64,000 nt of DNA from Nocardioides marinus (GCA_019801415.1 JAHVJD010000002.1:248001-312000), one strand, 5' to 3'; shown: positions 8,551 to 18,308, counted from the first letter of the stretch. Notes: generated by a model from the letters alone, not told the origin. A program made the numbers and translations.

Positions 8551-9705
8551 CTAAGCGGGCGGTTGTCCAGTCAGCTCGATCACCGTGGCGACATCCCACA
8601 GACCATAGCCGTTGAATTGCGTGCTCATGGCCGAAGAATAGGCCCCGAGGCCGGGAAACAGCACATAATCGCCCGTCGCACAGTCGTCGGGAAGGGGCAG
8701 ACCATCCGGCAGCCGGTCAAGACTATCACAGGTTGGTCCGAACACCACCCGGGGCCGACGCGGCCCGATGCGGCGGGCGCCGTCCGGGGCGACCACCTCG
8801 ACACGGCCTGGCAAGCCCATATCACGGATGTCGACCAGCCCGCCATAGATGCCATCGTTCAAGAAGACCACGCCGCCGTTCTGGCGCAGGCCCTTGACCC
8901 GGGCCGCGAGGGTGAAGGATTCCGACACCATCGCCCGTCCCGGCTCGCAGATCAGCTGTGGACCGTCGGCACCGAACGCCTCCTGCGCCGCTGCGCCGAT
9001 GGCGCCGAAAACCCGTTCGAGATCAGGTGCGACGCCATCCCGATTGGCGGCAAAACCGCCACCCACGTTCAACCGGGCGATGCTGACCCCGGCGGCATCG
9101 ACGATCTTGCGGGCAACATGGATATACTCGACCCAGGCCGCCTCGTCCTCGCATTGGGTGCCGGGATGGAAACACAGCGACGGCCGCCAACCGCGGGCTG
9201 CCACCGCCTTCAACAGCTCGACGGCCTCGTCGGCACCAGCCCCGAACTTGCTGCCGAAATCATAGGCGGCCCCCGCCACCGGAAGGGCAAAACGCACCGC
9301 GATTTCACAGCTGCGCGGCACCGCGTCAAGCTTGTCCAGCTCGCTCAGCTCATCCACCGACCAGCTGGCCACACCATGGCGGATCCCGGCTGCGATCTCG
9401 GCCTCGGAGCGCACAGGGTTGTTGTAATGCATCACCGCATCCGCACTGGCTCCGCGCACCGCTTCCATCTCGGCAGGTGACGCAACATCAAAGGCAGTTA
9501 CGCCCGCCGCGACCAGGTTCGACAAGACCGCCGGATGCGGATTGGCCTTGACCGCGTAGGTCACCAGACCGGGAAAGCCCCGCTGGAACCGTCCCGCAAC
9601 CTCATGCAGGACACGCGGTGAGAAATACAGGATCGGGTGATCCGGCGCCGTGCGGGCCAGGTGCGTTTCCGGAGAGAGCCAAAGCGGAGGAATATGCTGC
9701 ATCAA
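8551..9705 (-). CDS. Ornithine/lysine decarboxylase, alanine-racemase fold
   Basis: PLP-dependent group IV decarboxylase (eukaryotic-type ornithine decarboxylase fold) that would make putrescine from ornithine. Lys53 in YAVKANPHP is the PLP lysine, FDVASPAEM follows at about 73-81, NVGGGF is the phosphate loop, and Cys326 in GPTCDSLD is the catalytic cysteine of the dimer partner site. At 384 residues it is full length. Activity on lysine as well as ornithine is common in this group and cannot be excluded. It is divergent from an Lrp/AsnC gene, and polyamine-using genes follow 10 kb downstream, which suits a role in putrescine supply. Confidence 0.92.
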   Translation of the reverse strand: MMQHIPPLWLSPETHLARTAPDHPILYFSPRVLHEVAGRFQRGFPGLVTYAVKANPHPAVLSNLVAAGVTAFDVASPAEMEAVRGASADAVMHYNNPVRSEAEIAAGIRHGVASWSVDELSELDKLDAVPRSCEIAVRFALPVAGAAYDFGSKFGAGADEAVELLKAVAARGWRPSLCFHPGTQCEDEAAWVEYIHVARKIVDAAGVSIARLNVGGGFAANRDGVAPDLERVFGAIGAAAQEAFGADGPQLICEPGRAMVSESFTLAARVKGLRQNGGVVFLNDGIYGGLVDIRDMGLPGRVEVVAPDGARRIGPRRPRVVFGPTCDSLDRLPDGLPLPDDCATGDYVLFPGLGAYSSAMSTQFNGYGLWDVATVIELTGQPPA

Positions 9706-9808
9706 TGTAAACCTCTGTGTGTTGATTTATTTTTGGCAGAATGACCGTCGATTCCTCCCCTCAAACTGACTAAACTGGCGCTCCAGATCGTCAAAATGCA
9801 GGCCAAAA

Positions 9809-10246
9809 ATGAAAACTGACGACATCGATCAGCACCTTGTCAGCCTCTTGCGCGAAAACGCCCGCCGTCCGGTATCGGAACTCGCCCGGCAGCTCGGGCT
9901 GGCGCGAACCACCGTGCAGGCCCGCCTTGAGCGGCTTGAGAACAGTGGCGTCATCACGGGCTATACGCTGCGCACCTCTGCATCGGCGCGACCGCCGCTG
10001 CAGGCGACCGTGTTGATGTCGATCGAGCCCCGTTCCGGCCCGGAGGTGCTGTCCCGGCTGCGCAGCTTGCCGGGTGTCGAGGTGGTCCACACCACCTCGG
10101 GCCGGTTCGATCTGCTGGCGCAGGTCGTCGCCCACAGCACCGCCGAACTGGACGACACCATCGACCGCATTGCCGAGGCGCGCGGGGTACGCTCCTCCGA
10201 GAGCCTGATCCATCTTGCCACCAAGCTGGACCGCACCAACGCCTGA
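9809..10246 (+). CDS. Lrp/AsnC family transcription regulator
   Basis: 145-residue feast/famine regulator: an N-terminal helix-turn-helix (ELARQLGLARTTVQARLERL at about 21-40) and a C-terminal RAM ligand-binding domain with a VLMSIEPR strand and the GRFDLLAQV stretch. Such proteins sense amino acids and form octamers. It is divergently transcribed from the ornithine decarboxylase gene with a 103-bp A+T-rich spacer, so control of that gene, perhaps with ornithine or lysine as effector, is a fair inference. Confidence 0.92.
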   Translation: MKTDDIDQHLVSLLRENARRPVSELARQLGLARTTVQARLERLENSGVITGYTLRTSASARPPLQATVLMSIEPRSGPEVLSRLRSLPGVEVVHTTSGRFDLLAQVVAHSTAELDDTIDRIAEARGVRSSESLIHLATKLDRTNA

Positions 10247-10348
10247 AACAGCGCCCGACCGGGTCGCGGTCAAAGAAATACCGCGATCCGCCTTTCCCTT
10301 CGCTGTGCCATTGGGTAATTGAACCCCAATTGCATGAGGGATGTAGTG

Positions 10349-13300
10349 ATGGCGATGGAAAAGACATTCAACGCAGCGGAAGCGGAAAGCCGCCTGTACA
10401 AAGCCTGGGAAGAAGCGGGCTGTTTCAAGGCCGGGGCCAATGCCAAGCCCGGGGCCTCGACCTATTGCATCATGATCCCGCCGCCGAACGTCACCGGCGT
10501 TCTGCACATGGGACATGCCTTCAACAACACCCTGCAGGACATCCTGATCCGCTGGAAGCGCATGCAGGGGTTTGACACCCTGTGGCAGCCCGGCTGCGAC
10601 CATGCAGGCATCGCGACCCAGATGGTCGTCGAGCGTGAGCTGGCCAAGGAGGGCAAGAAGCGCACCGATTTCTCCCGCCCCGACTTCCTCGCCAAGATCT
10701 GGGAGTGGAAGGAAAAATCCGGCGGCACCATCGTCGAGCAGCTGAAACGTCTTGGCGCCTCCTGCGACTTCGAACGCACCGCCTTCACCATGGCGGGCGC
10801 CCATGGCGACACCCGCACCGGCCACGAGAACTCTCCCAACTTCCATGATGCCGTGATCAAGGTCTTCGTGGAGATGTACAACAAGGGTCTGATCTACCGC
10901 GGCAAGCGACTGGTCAACTGGGACCCGCATTTCGAGACCGCGATCTCCGACCTAGAGGTCGAGAACATCGAGGTTGCGGGCCACATGTGGCACTTCAAGT
11001 ACCCGCTGGCAGGCGGCGAGACCTATACCTACGTCGAGAAGGACGAAGACGGCAACGTCATCCTCGAGGAGGAGCGCGACTACATCGCCATCGCCACCAC
11101 CCGCCCCGAGACCATGCTCGGCGACGGCGCGGTCGCGGTGCATCCTTCGGATGAGCGCTATGCCCCCATCGTCGGCAAACTGGTGGAAATTCCGGTCGGC
11201 CCCAAGGAGCACCGCCGTCAGATCCCGATCATCACGGATGAGTACCCGGACAAGGACTTTGGCTCGGGCGCGGTGAAGATCACCGGCGCGCATGACTTCA
11301 ATGACTACCAGGTCGCCAAGCGCGGCGGTATCCCGATGTACCGCCTGATGGACCCCAAGGGCGCAATGCGCGCTGACGGTGCGCCCTATGCCGAGGAGGC
11401 CGCCAAGGCCCAGGCCCATGCCAAAGGGGCCGCTTTCACCGAGAACGAGGTGGACGCAATCAACCTCGTGCCCGATCACCTGCGTGGGCTGGACCGTTTC
11501 GAGGCCCGCAAGAAGGTGGTTCAGGAGATTACCGACGAAGGTCTTGCGGTCATGCAAACCATCACCAAGACGGTGACGGACGAGGACGGCACCGAGCGCG
11601 AAGTCACCGAGACCGTGCCCTTCGTCGAGAACAAGCCGATCATGCAGCCCTTCGGCGACCGCTCCAAGGTTGTGATCGAGCCGATGCTGACCGACCAGTG
11701 GTTCGTGGACGCGGAAAAGGTCGTCGGCCCGGCGCTGGATGCGGTGAAGAACGGCGACGTGAAGATCCTGCCCGAAAGCGGCGAGAAGACCTATTACCAC
11801 TGGCTGGAAAACATCGAGCCCTGGTGCATCTCGCGCCAGCTGTGGTGGGGCCACCAGATCCCGGTCTGGTATATCCCCGGCGAGGAAGACTGGTACCCGA
11901 TCTGCGCCGCCACCGAGGAAGAGGCGCTGGAAAAAGCGCGCCTGCAATCTCCTGAAGGGACCGAGTTCCGCATCGTGGCCGATCAGCAGGAAGCCATCGA
12001 GATCCTGGCCGAACAGCGCAAGCTGCTGGACGTCAAAGACGAAGGCGCCATCCGCAGCTTCGAAGGCCCGATGCAGGTGCCGATGTTCCGCGATCCCGAC
12101 GTGCTCGACACCTGGTTCTCCTCCGGTCTCTGGCCGATCGGCACCCTGGGCTGGCCGGAAGACACGCCGGAGATGCAGAAATACTTCCCGACCTCGACGC
12201 TGGTCACCGGTCAGGACATCCTGTTCTTCTGGGTCGCCCGGATGATGATGATGCAGCTGGCCGTGCTGGACGAAAACCTGCCGGTAAAGGACCGCATCCC
12301 GTTCGACACCGTCTACCTGCATGGCCTGGTGCGCGATGCCAAGGGCAAGAAGATGTCGAAATCCACCGGCAACGTGGTCGACCCGCTGGAAATCATCGAG
12401 GAATACGGCGCCGACGCGCTGCGCTTCACCAATGCGGCCATGGCCTCGCTCGGTGGCGTGCTGAAGCTCGACATGCAGCGTATCGCAGGCTACCGGAACT
12501 TTGGCACCAAGCTGTGGAATGCGGTGAACTTTGCCCATTTCAACAAGGTCTATGACGCTGACCGTCAGGCCTATGACATCCCCGATGCCAAGGCCGCCGT
12601 GAACCAGTGGATCATCGGCGAGACCGCCAAGGTTCGGGTTGAAGTGGACGAAGCGCTGGAAGCCTTCCGCTTCAACGACGCCGCGCTCAGCCTCTATGCC
12701 TTTGTCTGGGGCAAGGTCTGCGACTGGTACATCGAGCTGAGCAAACCGCTGTTCAACTCGGAAGATGAAACCGTGATCGCCGAGACCCGCCAGACGCTCG
12801 GCTGGGTGCTGGACCAGTGCATGATCCTCTTGCACCCGATCATGCCGTTCATCACCGAAGAGCTGTGGGGCAACACCGCCAAGCGCGACAACATGCTGGT
12901 TCATCAGGACTGGCCGACCTATGGCACCGAACTGGTCAACGCCGAGGCCGATGCCGAGATGAACTGGGTCATCACCGCGATCGAGAACATCCGCTCGACC
13001 CGGGCGCAGATGCATGTACCGGCAGGCGCCAAGATCCCGATGGTGGTCACCGAGTTCTCCGACCAGGCCCGCGCGGCCTGGGAAAAGAACGAGGCGATGA
13101 TCCAGAAGCTCGCCCGCATCACCACCCTGGAACAGGTTGATAGCTTCCCCAAGGGCTGCGCGGCCGTGTCGGCCCCCGGTGCCTCCTTTGGCCTGCCGTT
13201 GGCCGATGTGATCGACGTCGATGCGGAAAAGGCGCGACTGGAGAAGACACTGGGCAAACTTGCCAAGGAGCTGGGCGGATTGCGCGGGCGTCTCAACAAC

Positions 13301-13423
13301 CCCAAATTCGCCGCGTCCGCTCCCGAGGAGGTGGTGGCCGAAGCCCGCGCCAACCTCGCGGCGCGCGAAGAGGAAGAAGCCAAGGTCAAGGAAGCGCTTG
13401 CACGGCTGGCCGAGATCGGCTGA
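10349..13423 (+). CDS. valS: Valyl-tRNA synthetase
   Basis: Class I aminoacyl-tRNA synthetase that charges tRNA-Val. Residues 45-56 hold [12 protein letters not shown] (HIGH signature) and KMSKS lies at 668-672; a CP1 editing domain and anticodon-binding domain are in place, and the C-terminal coiled coil ([19 protein letters not shown] region) is present. At 1024 residues it is a little longer than E. coli ValS, with an Asp/Glu-rich insertion around residues 230-245. An upstream in-frame TTG would add ten residues, but GAGGGA lies seven bases before the ATG at 10349, so that start is chosen. Confidence 0.98.
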   Translation: MAMEKTFNAAEAESRLYKAWEEAGCFKAGANAKPGASTYCIMIPPPNVTGVLHMGHAFNNTLQDILIRWKRMQGFDTLWQPGCDHAGIATQMVVERELAKEGKKRTDFSRPDFLAKIWEWKEKSGGTIVEQLKRLGASCDFERTAFTMAGAHGDTRTGHENSPNFHDAVIKVFVEMYNKGLIYRGKRLVNWDPHFETAISDLEVENIEVAGHMWHFKYPLAGGETYTYVEKDEDGNVILEEERDYIAIATTRPETMLGDGAVAVHPSDERYAPIVGKLVEIPVGPKEHRRQIPIITDEYPDKDFGSGAVKITGAHDFNDYQVAKRGGIPMYRLMDPKGAMRADGAPYAEEAAKAQAHAKGAAFTENEVDAINLVPDHLRGLDRFEARKKVVQEITDEGLAVMQTITKTVTDEDGTEREVTETVPFVENKPIMQPFGDRSKVVIEPMLTDQWFVDAEKVVGPALDAVKNGDVKILPESGEKTYYHWLENIEPWCISRQLWWGHQIPVWYIPGEEDWYPICAATEEEALEKARLQSPEGTEFRIVADQQEAIEILAEQRKLLDVKDEGAIRSFEGPMQVPMFRDPDVLDTWFSSGLWPIGTLGWPEDTPEMQKYFPTSTLVTGQDILFFWVARMMMMQLAVLDENLPVKDRIPFDTVYLHGLVRDAKGKKMSKSTGNVVDPLEIIEEYGADALRFTNAAMASLGGVLKLDMQRIAGYRNFGTKLWNAVNFAHFNKVYDADRQAYDIPDAKAAVNQWIIGETAKVRVEVDEALEAFRFNDAALSLYAFVWGKVCDWYIELSKPLFNSEDETVIAETRQTLGWVLDQCMILLHPIMPFITEELWGNTAKRDNMLVHQDWPTYGTELVNAEADAEMNWVITAIENIRSTRAQMHVPAGAKIPMVVTEFSDQARAAWEKNEAMIQKLARITTLEQVDSFPKGCAAVSAPGASFGLPLADVIDVDAEKARLEKTLGKLAKELGGLRGRLNNPKFAASAPEEVVAEARANLAAREEEEAKVKEALARLAEIG

Positions 13424-13448
13424 CCGGCTCACCCACCTGAAACGCGAC

Positions 13449-13478
13449 ACACCCGCAGGTCTGACCTGCGGGTGTTTT
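13449..13478 (+). terminator. Rho-independent terminator of valS
   Basis: Perfect 12-bp stem ACACCCGCAGGT / ACCTGCGGGTGT with a three-base loop, followed by TTTTGCTTT, 26 bases after the valS stop codon. Confidence 0.92.
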
Positions 13479-13614
13479 GCTTTGTAATTCAGTCGTCTGC
13501 TTTGTATCCGCTGGCACGGACCGGGTGAAATTCCCCGCAAAGCCCCCATTGTCTTTGCCGCGGAATTGTTTCAGCGTGCTTGCAATCTGGACACTTCCTA
13601 GGAGACCCCCGCTC

Positions 13615-13908
13615 ATGCCCAAAGGATACTGGGTTGCCCATGTCGACGTCGAGGACATGGACCGCTACAAGGACTACGTCAGCGCCAATGCCAAACCCTT
13701 TGCGGACTACGGCGCCCGCTTCCTGGTGCGGGGCGGCCACAAGGAAGTGCGTGAGGGCCAGATGCGGGCGCGCACGGTGGTGATTGAATTCAAGGATTTC
13801 GCAACCGCCAAAGCGTGTTATGATTCCGTTGCCTATCAGGACGCCAAAGCCTTGCGCGACCCGGTGTCCAGGGGTGACATGGAAATTATCGAAGGCTACG
13901 ACGGCTGA
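13615..13908 (+). CDS. DUF1330 domain protein
   Basis: 97-residue protein of the DUF1330 family, a ferredoxin-like (dimeric alpha+beta barrel) fold of unknown role. Typical pieces are GYWVAHVDVEDMDRYKDYV near the start, a GGHKEVREG turn and VVIEFKDFATAKACYDS. The longer open frame from 13477 runs through the valS terminator, and the ATG at 13615 preceded by TAGGAGA gives the family's normal length. It lies 40 bases upstream of a TerB pair on the same strand. Confidence 0.88.
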   Translation: MPKGYWVAHVDVEDMDRYKDYVSANAKPFADYGARFLVRGGHKEVREGQMRARTVVIEFKDFATAKACYDSVAYQDAKALRDPVSRGDMEIIEGYDG

Positions 13909-13948
13909 CACCGCTGCCTCATCTGCACGCGCACACCGAGGATCCCGC

Positions 13949-14416
13949 ATGCCCCTGCTCAAGAAATTCTTTCAGGCCTTCCGCCCTGCCGAACCGCCCG
14001 CCCTGCCCGACCCCGATGTGGAGCTGGCACTGGGCGCGCTTCTGGTCCGGGTGGCGCAATCGGACCGGGACTATCAGCTGGAGGAGATCAGCCTGATCGA
14101 CCGGATCCTGGCCCGCCTTTACCAGCACAACGCGATCGAGGCCGCCAAGGTGCGTGCGACGTGCGAAAAACTGCACGCCGCGGCCCCGGAAACCGACACC
14201 TTCGGTCGCCTGATCCGCGAGACGACCGGGCTGGAGGAACGGATGGCCGCGCTCGACGCGCTCTGGGAGGTGGTGTTGGCTGACGGCAATGCGCATGAAG
14301 GCGAAGTGAAGATCGTCGAGGAGGCCCGCAGCGCCATGGGCCTGTCCTACGCTGACAGTCAGGCGGCCCGCGCCCGCGCCGAGGAAAAACTCGCCCGACC
14401 GGCAGGAGACCACTGA
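13949..14416 (+). CDS. TerB-family (TerB-like fold) protein 1
   Basis: 155-residue all-helical protein of the tellurite-resistance TerB superfamily. The paired helices LALGALLVRVAQSDRDYQ and ALWEVVLADGNAHEGE carry the acidic pattern (D-x-x-Y...E, DGxxHxxE) by which TerB-like domains bind metal or sense membrane-associated signals. No signal peptide is seen. Its last base overlaps the start of a second TerB gene (TGATG), so both are cotranslated. The next gene resembles PhnD-type binding proteins. Tellurite resistance itself is not implied, since no other ter gene is near. Confidence 0.85.
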   Translation: MPLLKKFFQAFRPAEPPALPDPDVELALGALLVRVAQSDRDYQLEEISLIDRILARLYQHNAIEAAKVRATCEKLHAAAPETDTFGRLIRETTGLEERMAALDALWEVVLADGNAHEGEVKIVEEARSAMGLSYADSQAARARAEEKLARPAGDH

Positions 14417-14856
14417 TGTTCAAGGACCTGTTGCGCCGTTTGCTGGATCCCGCGCTCAAGCAGTTGGACGACGAGGGAGCCCGGCTCGCCTTGACCGCCC
14501 TCCTGGTCCGGATCGCGCGGTCTGACCACAATTATTCCGAGGTCGAGAAGGATCGCATCGACCGCATCCTCGGCACCCGCTACGGCTTGGACACCGGCGG
14601 TGCGCTGATCCTGCGCGAACAGGCAGAGGCGCTCGAAGCCGAGGCCCCCGATACTGTCCGTTTCACCCGCGCCATCAAGGATGCCGTGGCCTATGAGGAC
14701 CGTATCGCGGTGATCGAGGCGCTGTGGCAAGTGGCACTGGCCGACGGCCAGCGGGATGTGAACGAGGACGCGCTGCTGCGGCTGTCCGCCAGCCTGCTCG
14801 GGGTCAGCGACATGGAAAGTGCGCGCGCACGCCAACGCGCGGAGGCGGCGCTGTGA
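14416..14856 (+). CDS. TerB-family protein 2
   Basis: 146-residue paralogue of the preceding gene, with the same architecture: ALTALLVRIARSDHNYSEVE in the first half and ALWQVALADGQRDVNEDAL in the second. The similarity along the full length suggests an old tandem duplication. It starts inside the previous stop codon and its own stop overlaps the GTG of the PhnD-like gene, so all three form one translationally coupled unit. Function unknown; a heterodimer of the two TerB proteins is a reasonable guess. Confidence 0.85.
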   Translation: MFKDLLRRLLDPALKQLDDEGARLALTALLVRIARSDHNYSEVEKDRIDRILGTRYGLDTGGALILREQAEALEAEAPDTVRFTRAIKDAVAYEDRIAVIEALWQVALADGQRDVNEDALLRLSASLLGVSDMESARARQRAEAAL

Positions 14857-15632
14857 TCGCATACCTGGGCATGTATGATCGCCCCGAAACCGCCGCCGCC
14901 AACGACCGCCTGTGGGCCCTCATTCGCGCGCATCTTGGCACCGGCCCCGAGCAGCTGACCCGTGAGACGGATGGCGATCCCTGGCGGATCTGGACCTCGC
15001 CGCAGCTGTTGCTTGCACAGACCTGCGGCTGCCCCTACCGCACGCGGCTCTATGGCGAGGTGGAGCTTGTTGCCACGCCCGACCACGGTTTGCCCGGCTG
15101 CGCCCCCGGGTTCTACAACAGCGTGTTTGTCGCAAGGGCGGAGCGCAGCGGTCAACCGGTCAGCGCGTTTGATGGCGCCACCTTCGCCTATAACGACGGG
15201 CTGTCGCAATCGGGGTGGGCCGCGCCAATGATCCACCTGCACGACCGCGGTCTCCTGCCCGGAGCCTTGCTGGCCACCGGCGGGCATCAGCAATCCGCCA
15301 GGGCCGTGGCCGAGGGCCGCGCCGACTTTGCCGCGCTGGACGTGGTCAGCTGGCAGATCATCCGGGAGCATGACGCCTTTGCCGCGTCGCTCTGCGAGAT
15401 CGACCAGACCGCACCCTCGCCGGCGCTCCCCTATATCACGGCCGTGGGCACGAACCCGAATCCGCTGTTTTCCGCACTGGAATCAGCCATCGCAGAGCTC
15501 GGGGAGGCGGACCGCCAGACCCTGCGCCTGCAGGGTCTCGTCCGGTTCACGCCAAGCGATTACCTCGCGGTGCCCACGCCGCCCGGCCCCGTGCTGACCG
15601 AACAGCGCATCCGTCAAGGCAGCCGGGCGTAA
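14853..15632 (+). CDS. PhnD-like phosphate/phosphonate-type binding-fold protein
   Basis: 259-residue protein resembling the PhnD/periplasmic phosphonate-binding superfamily: NDGLSQSGW and a VSWQIIREHD hinge region are recognisable. It begins MIAYLGMYDRPE with no signal peptide, and no PhnC/PhnE transporter gene is adjacent, so it is probably a cytosolic ligand-binding protein, not a transporter component. The GTG at 14853 overlaps the upstream TGA and has GGAGG nine bases before it; an ATG at 14871 is an alternative. Coupling to two TerB genes is the only functional hint. Confidence 0.8.
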   Translation: MIAYLGMYDRPETAAANDRLWALIRAHLGTGPEQLTRETDGDPWRIWTSPQLLLAQTCGCPYRTRLYGEVELVATPDHGLPGCAPGFYNSVFVARAERSGQPVSAFDGATFAYNDGLSQSGWAAPMIHLHDRGLLPGALLATGGHQQSARAVAEGRADFAALDVVSWQIIREHDAFAASLCEIDQTAPSPALPYITAVGTNPNPLFSALESAIAELGEADRQTLRLQGLVRFTPSDYLAVPTPPGPVLTEQRIRQGSRA

Positions 15633-15765
15633 CGTCATCTCCGTTTTGCGCGCTCCGAAGCTCCAATTCGCCAGCTGATCCGCCAGATCTGCGGTTTGAA
15701 CATTGCAATCAGGCTTTTTTTCGGTCCAATAAGAACGAATTTCCATTCACAGGGACAGACACGCC

Positions 15766-16545
15766 TTGACCGATACTTCGCCCGTTCTGCAAATCCGCGA
15801 CCTCCATAAATCCTATGGTGAGCTGGAGGTGATCAAAGGTGTGGACATCACCGCTCGCAAGGGGGACGTGGTTTCTCTGATCGGGTCCTCCGGCTCTGGC
15901 AAGTCCACACTCCTGCGTTGTTGCAACCTGCTGGAGGACAGCCAGCAAGGCGACATCCTGTTCAAGGGCGAGCCGATCACCTGGACCGGCAGCGGCCTCG
16001 CACGGCGCCCCGCCGATCCCAAGCAAGTGCTGCGGATTCGCACGAATCTCAGCATGGTGTTCCAGCAGTTCAACCTGTGGGCGCACATGACGATCCTGCA
16101 AAACGTGATGGAAGCCCCTGTCACCGTTTTGGGTCGGGACCGCGCCGAGGTCGAGGAAAAGGCCCGGCACTACCTGGCCAAAGTGGGCATCGGCGACAAA
16201 TGCGACGCCTATCCGGCGCAGCTGTCCGGCGGCCAGCAGCAGCGGGCGGCCATCGCCCGGGCCCTGTGCATGGAGCCCGAGGCACTTTTGTTCGACGAAC
16301 CTACCTCCGCGCTCGATCCCGAGCTGGAGCAGGAAGTCGTCAAGGTTATCAAGGATCTTGCTGCCGAAGGGCGCACGATGATGATCGTGACCCACGACAT
16401 GAAGATGGCGGCCGACGTCTCCAGCCACGTGGTGTTCCTGCACAAGGGGCTGATTGAGGAAGAAGGCACGCCTGACGAAGTGTTTGGCGGAACCCGTTCG
16501 GAACGGTTGCGCGGGTTCCTGTCATCGACACGCCACGACCAATAA
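15766..16545 (+). CDS. Polar amino acid-type ABC transporter ATP-binding protein
   Basis: Cytosolic ATPase of a HisP/GlnQ-type uptake system, 259 residues. Walker A GSSGSGKST is at 40-48, the ABC signature LSGGQQQR at 153-160 and Walker B LLFDEP at 174-179, followed by the switch His in IVTHDMK. The start is a TTG at 15766 with AGGGACAG upstream; no ATG or GTG fits the N-terminus better. It is the first gene of a set comprising binding protein and two permeases. The substrate is an amino acid or amine, not further defined; the polyamine-degrading genes downstream make an amine or gamma-glutamyl compound worth considering. Confidence 0.93.
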   Translation: MTDTSPVLQIRDLHKSYGELEVIKGVDITARKGDVVSLIGSSGSGKSTLLRCCNLLEDSQQGDILFKGEPITWTGSGLARRPADPKQVLRIRTNLSMVFQQFNLWAHMTILQNVMEAPVTVLGRDRAEVEEKARHYLAKVGIGDKCDAYPAQLSGGQQQRAAIARALCMEPEALLFDEPTSALDPELEQEVVKVIKDLAAEGRTMMIVTHDMKMAADVSSHVVFLHKGLIEEEGTPDEVFGGTRSERLRGFLSSTRHDQ

Positions 16546-16581
16546 ATTCAAATCAATAACCAACCAAATGGGAGTACTTTC

Positions 16582-17292
16582 ATGAAATCTCTGTTCCTTG
16601 GCACCGCCGCCCTGGCGCTGACCGCCACCATGGGCCTGGCCGACACCGTACGCCTGGGCACCGAGGGCGCCTACCCTCCGTACAACTTCCTGAACGACGC
16701 GGGTGAAGTCGACGGATTCGAGCGCGAGCTGGGCGACGAGCTGTGCAAGCGCGCCGAGCTGACCTGCGAATGGGTCACCAACGACTGGGATTCGATCATC
16801 CCCAACCTGCTGTCGGGCAACTACGATGCCATCATCGCTGGCATGTCCATCACCGACGAGCGCAAGGAAGTCGTGAACTTCACCCAGGGCTACACCCGCC
16901 CGTCGCCCTCCGCCTACGCGGCGCTGTCGGATGACGTCGATCTCGAAGGCGGCGTGATCGCGGCCCAGGCTTCGACCATCCAGTCCTCGCATGTGGCCTC
17001 CACCGGCGCGACCCTGGTTGAATTCCCGAACCCCGACGAAACCGTCGCGGCCGTGAACGCCGGTGAAGTGGACGCGGTGATGGCCGACAAGGACTTCCTG
17101 ATCCCGATCGTCAACGAGACCGAGCTGCAGTTTGTCGGCGAAGACGTGTTCCTGGGCGACGGCATCGGCATGGCGTTCCGCCAGTCCGATGACGAGCTGC
17201 GCAACAAATTCGACGCCGCCATCGCCAGCATGAAGGAAGACGGCTCGCTGAACGCGCTGCTGGACAAGTGGGAAATCGAGGGCAAGTTCTAA
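16582..17292 (+). CDS. ABC transporter substrate-binding protein (family 3)
   Basis: Periplasmic binding protein of SBP family 3 (polar amino acids, opines), 236 residues. A signal peptide spans about residues 1-20 with cleavage before DTVRLGTEG; the mature protein begins with the family signature GTEGAYPPYNF, and DGFERELGDELCK and DAIIAGMSITDERK are standard family 3 blocks. The gene lies 36 bases after the ATPase gene, with GGGAG upstream of ATG. Two cysteines in CKRAELTCEW could form a disulphide. A GC hairpin directly after the stop may protect this part of the mRNA and favour high binding-protein levels. Confidence 0.94.
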   Translation: MKSLFLGTAALALTATMGLADTVRLGTEGAYPPYNFLNDAGEVDGFERELGDELCKRAELTCEWVTNDWDSIIPNLLSGNYDAIIAGMSITDERKEVVNFTQGYTRPSPSAYAALSDDVDLEGGVIAAQASTIQSSHVASTGATLVEFPNPDETVAAVNAGEVDAVMADKDFLIPIVNETELQFVGEDVFLGDGIGMAFRQSDDELRNKFDAAIASMKEDGSLNALLDKWEIEGKF

Positions 17293-17317
17293 GCTGCCCA
17301 CGCATACCAAATCACGG

Positions 17318-17341
17318 AAGGGGGGCGTTATTGCCCCCCTT
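17318..17341 (+). terminator. mRNA-stabilising or attenuating hairpin after binding-protein gene
   Basis: Perfect stem AAGGGGGGC / GCCCCCCTT with a six-base loop, 25 bases past the binding-protein stop. There is no T-run afterwards, so it more likely retards 3' exonuclease decay or partly attenuates transcription into the permease genes than fully stops it. Confidence 0.65.
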
Positions 17342-17426
17342 CGCCCCTGACCGGACGCCCTGAGAGGCCCGCGGCGCCACCTGCGGCACGCCGCGCCCCC
17401 AGGCCCAGATCATCAAGAGGCCCGCC

Positions 17427-18308
17427 ATTTTTGCCTATTGCCTAGACCCGGCCAGCCTGGAGGGTATCCAGTGGCTGACCTGCTATCTGACCACCGGAAA
17501 GCATCTGTCTTTCTACCTGTCCTTCGGCACGGTGTTGCTGCTTCTGGCGGTGACCGCCCCGGCTGCGCTGCTGTTGGGTTTTGGCGGGGCCATTGCCGCG
17601 CGCTCGCCGCTGCCGCTGCTGTCCTGGCCCGGCAAGGCCTATATCGCGGTGGTCCGCGGTGTGCCTGACATCGCCTTTTTCCTCTTCTTCGTGATCGCGC
17701 TGGACCAGGCCATCGAATGGCTGCGACACAAGGTGAAATGCTCTGATTGGGAACAACCAATCCGCCAGGGCAATGACTTCGTGGTCTGCGAAATCGCCAA
17801 GATGCCGCTGGGAACCTCGCCGCAGTGGGTTCACGAGGTCTATGGCTTCAGCCTGGCCGTGGTCACCTTCGCGATCGTTTTCGGCGCCTTTGCCGCCAAT
17901 GTGCTGTTCGGCGCGATGCAGGCCGTGCCGCGCGCGCAGATCGAAACCGCCGAGGCCTATGGGCTGAGCCGTCGCCAGTCCTTCTGGCGCATCCTGGTTC
18001 CGCAGATGTGGGTCTATGCCCTGCCCGGCCTGTCCAACCTCTGGATGGTGTTGATCAAGGCGACGCCTCTGCTGTTCCTGCTGGGGGTCGAGGACATCGT
18101 CTATTGGGCCCGCGAGCTGGGGGGATCGAAGACGGCCCGCTTCACCGACTATCCGCACCCGGACTGGCGCATGTGGTACTTTCTGGGTCTGCTGGTTTTC
18201 TATCTCCTCTTCACCAAGCTGTCCGAAGTGGTTCTGGAGCGGATCAGCACCCGCCTGTCGCGCGGCCAGGCAACCGTTGCAGGTGAGAAGCAAAGGAAAG
18301 CGGCATGA
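17427..18308 (+). CDS. ABC transporter permease 1 (HisM/GlnP type), probable ATT start
   Basis: Integral membrane subunit of the uptake system; ~293 residues from the proposed start. It has the EAA-loop (ETAEAYGLSRRQSFWRILVPQ) and TMs typical of the family, plus a large loop around CSDWEQPIRQGNDFVV. The first ATG/GTG/TTG-type codon in frame is the GTG at 17532, which would cut off the first membrane-proximal 35 residues (LDPASLEGIQWLTCYL region), while the frame is open back to a stop at 17361. An ATT at 17427 lies six bases after AAGAGG and is the best start visible. It overlaps permease 2 by ATGA. Confidence 0.87.
   Translation: MFAYCLDPASLEGIQWLTCYLTTGKHLSFYLSFGTVLLLLAVTAPAALLLGFGGAIAARSPLPLLSWPGKAYIAVVRGVPDIAFFLFFVIALDQAIEWLRHKVKCSDWEQPIRQGNDFVVCEIAKMPLGTSPQWVHEVYGFSLAVVTFAIVFGAFAANVLFGAMQAVPRAQIETAEAYGLSRRQSFWRILVPQMWVYALPGLSNLWMVLIKATPLLFLLGVEDIVYWARELGGSKTARFTDYPHPDWRMWYFLGLLVFYLLFTKLSEVVLERISTRLSRGQATVAGEKQRKAA

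Noticed and set aside
10952-13549. Open frame of 865 codons opposite valS
   Set aside because: Antisense to a full valyl-tRNA synthetase with HIGH and KMSKS motifs; frame openness is due to third-position G+C bias.
17532-18308. GTG at 17532 as start of permease 1
   Set aside because: It would remove sequence that looks like the family's first membrane region; the upstream ATT with AAGAGG fits better. Kept as the alternative.
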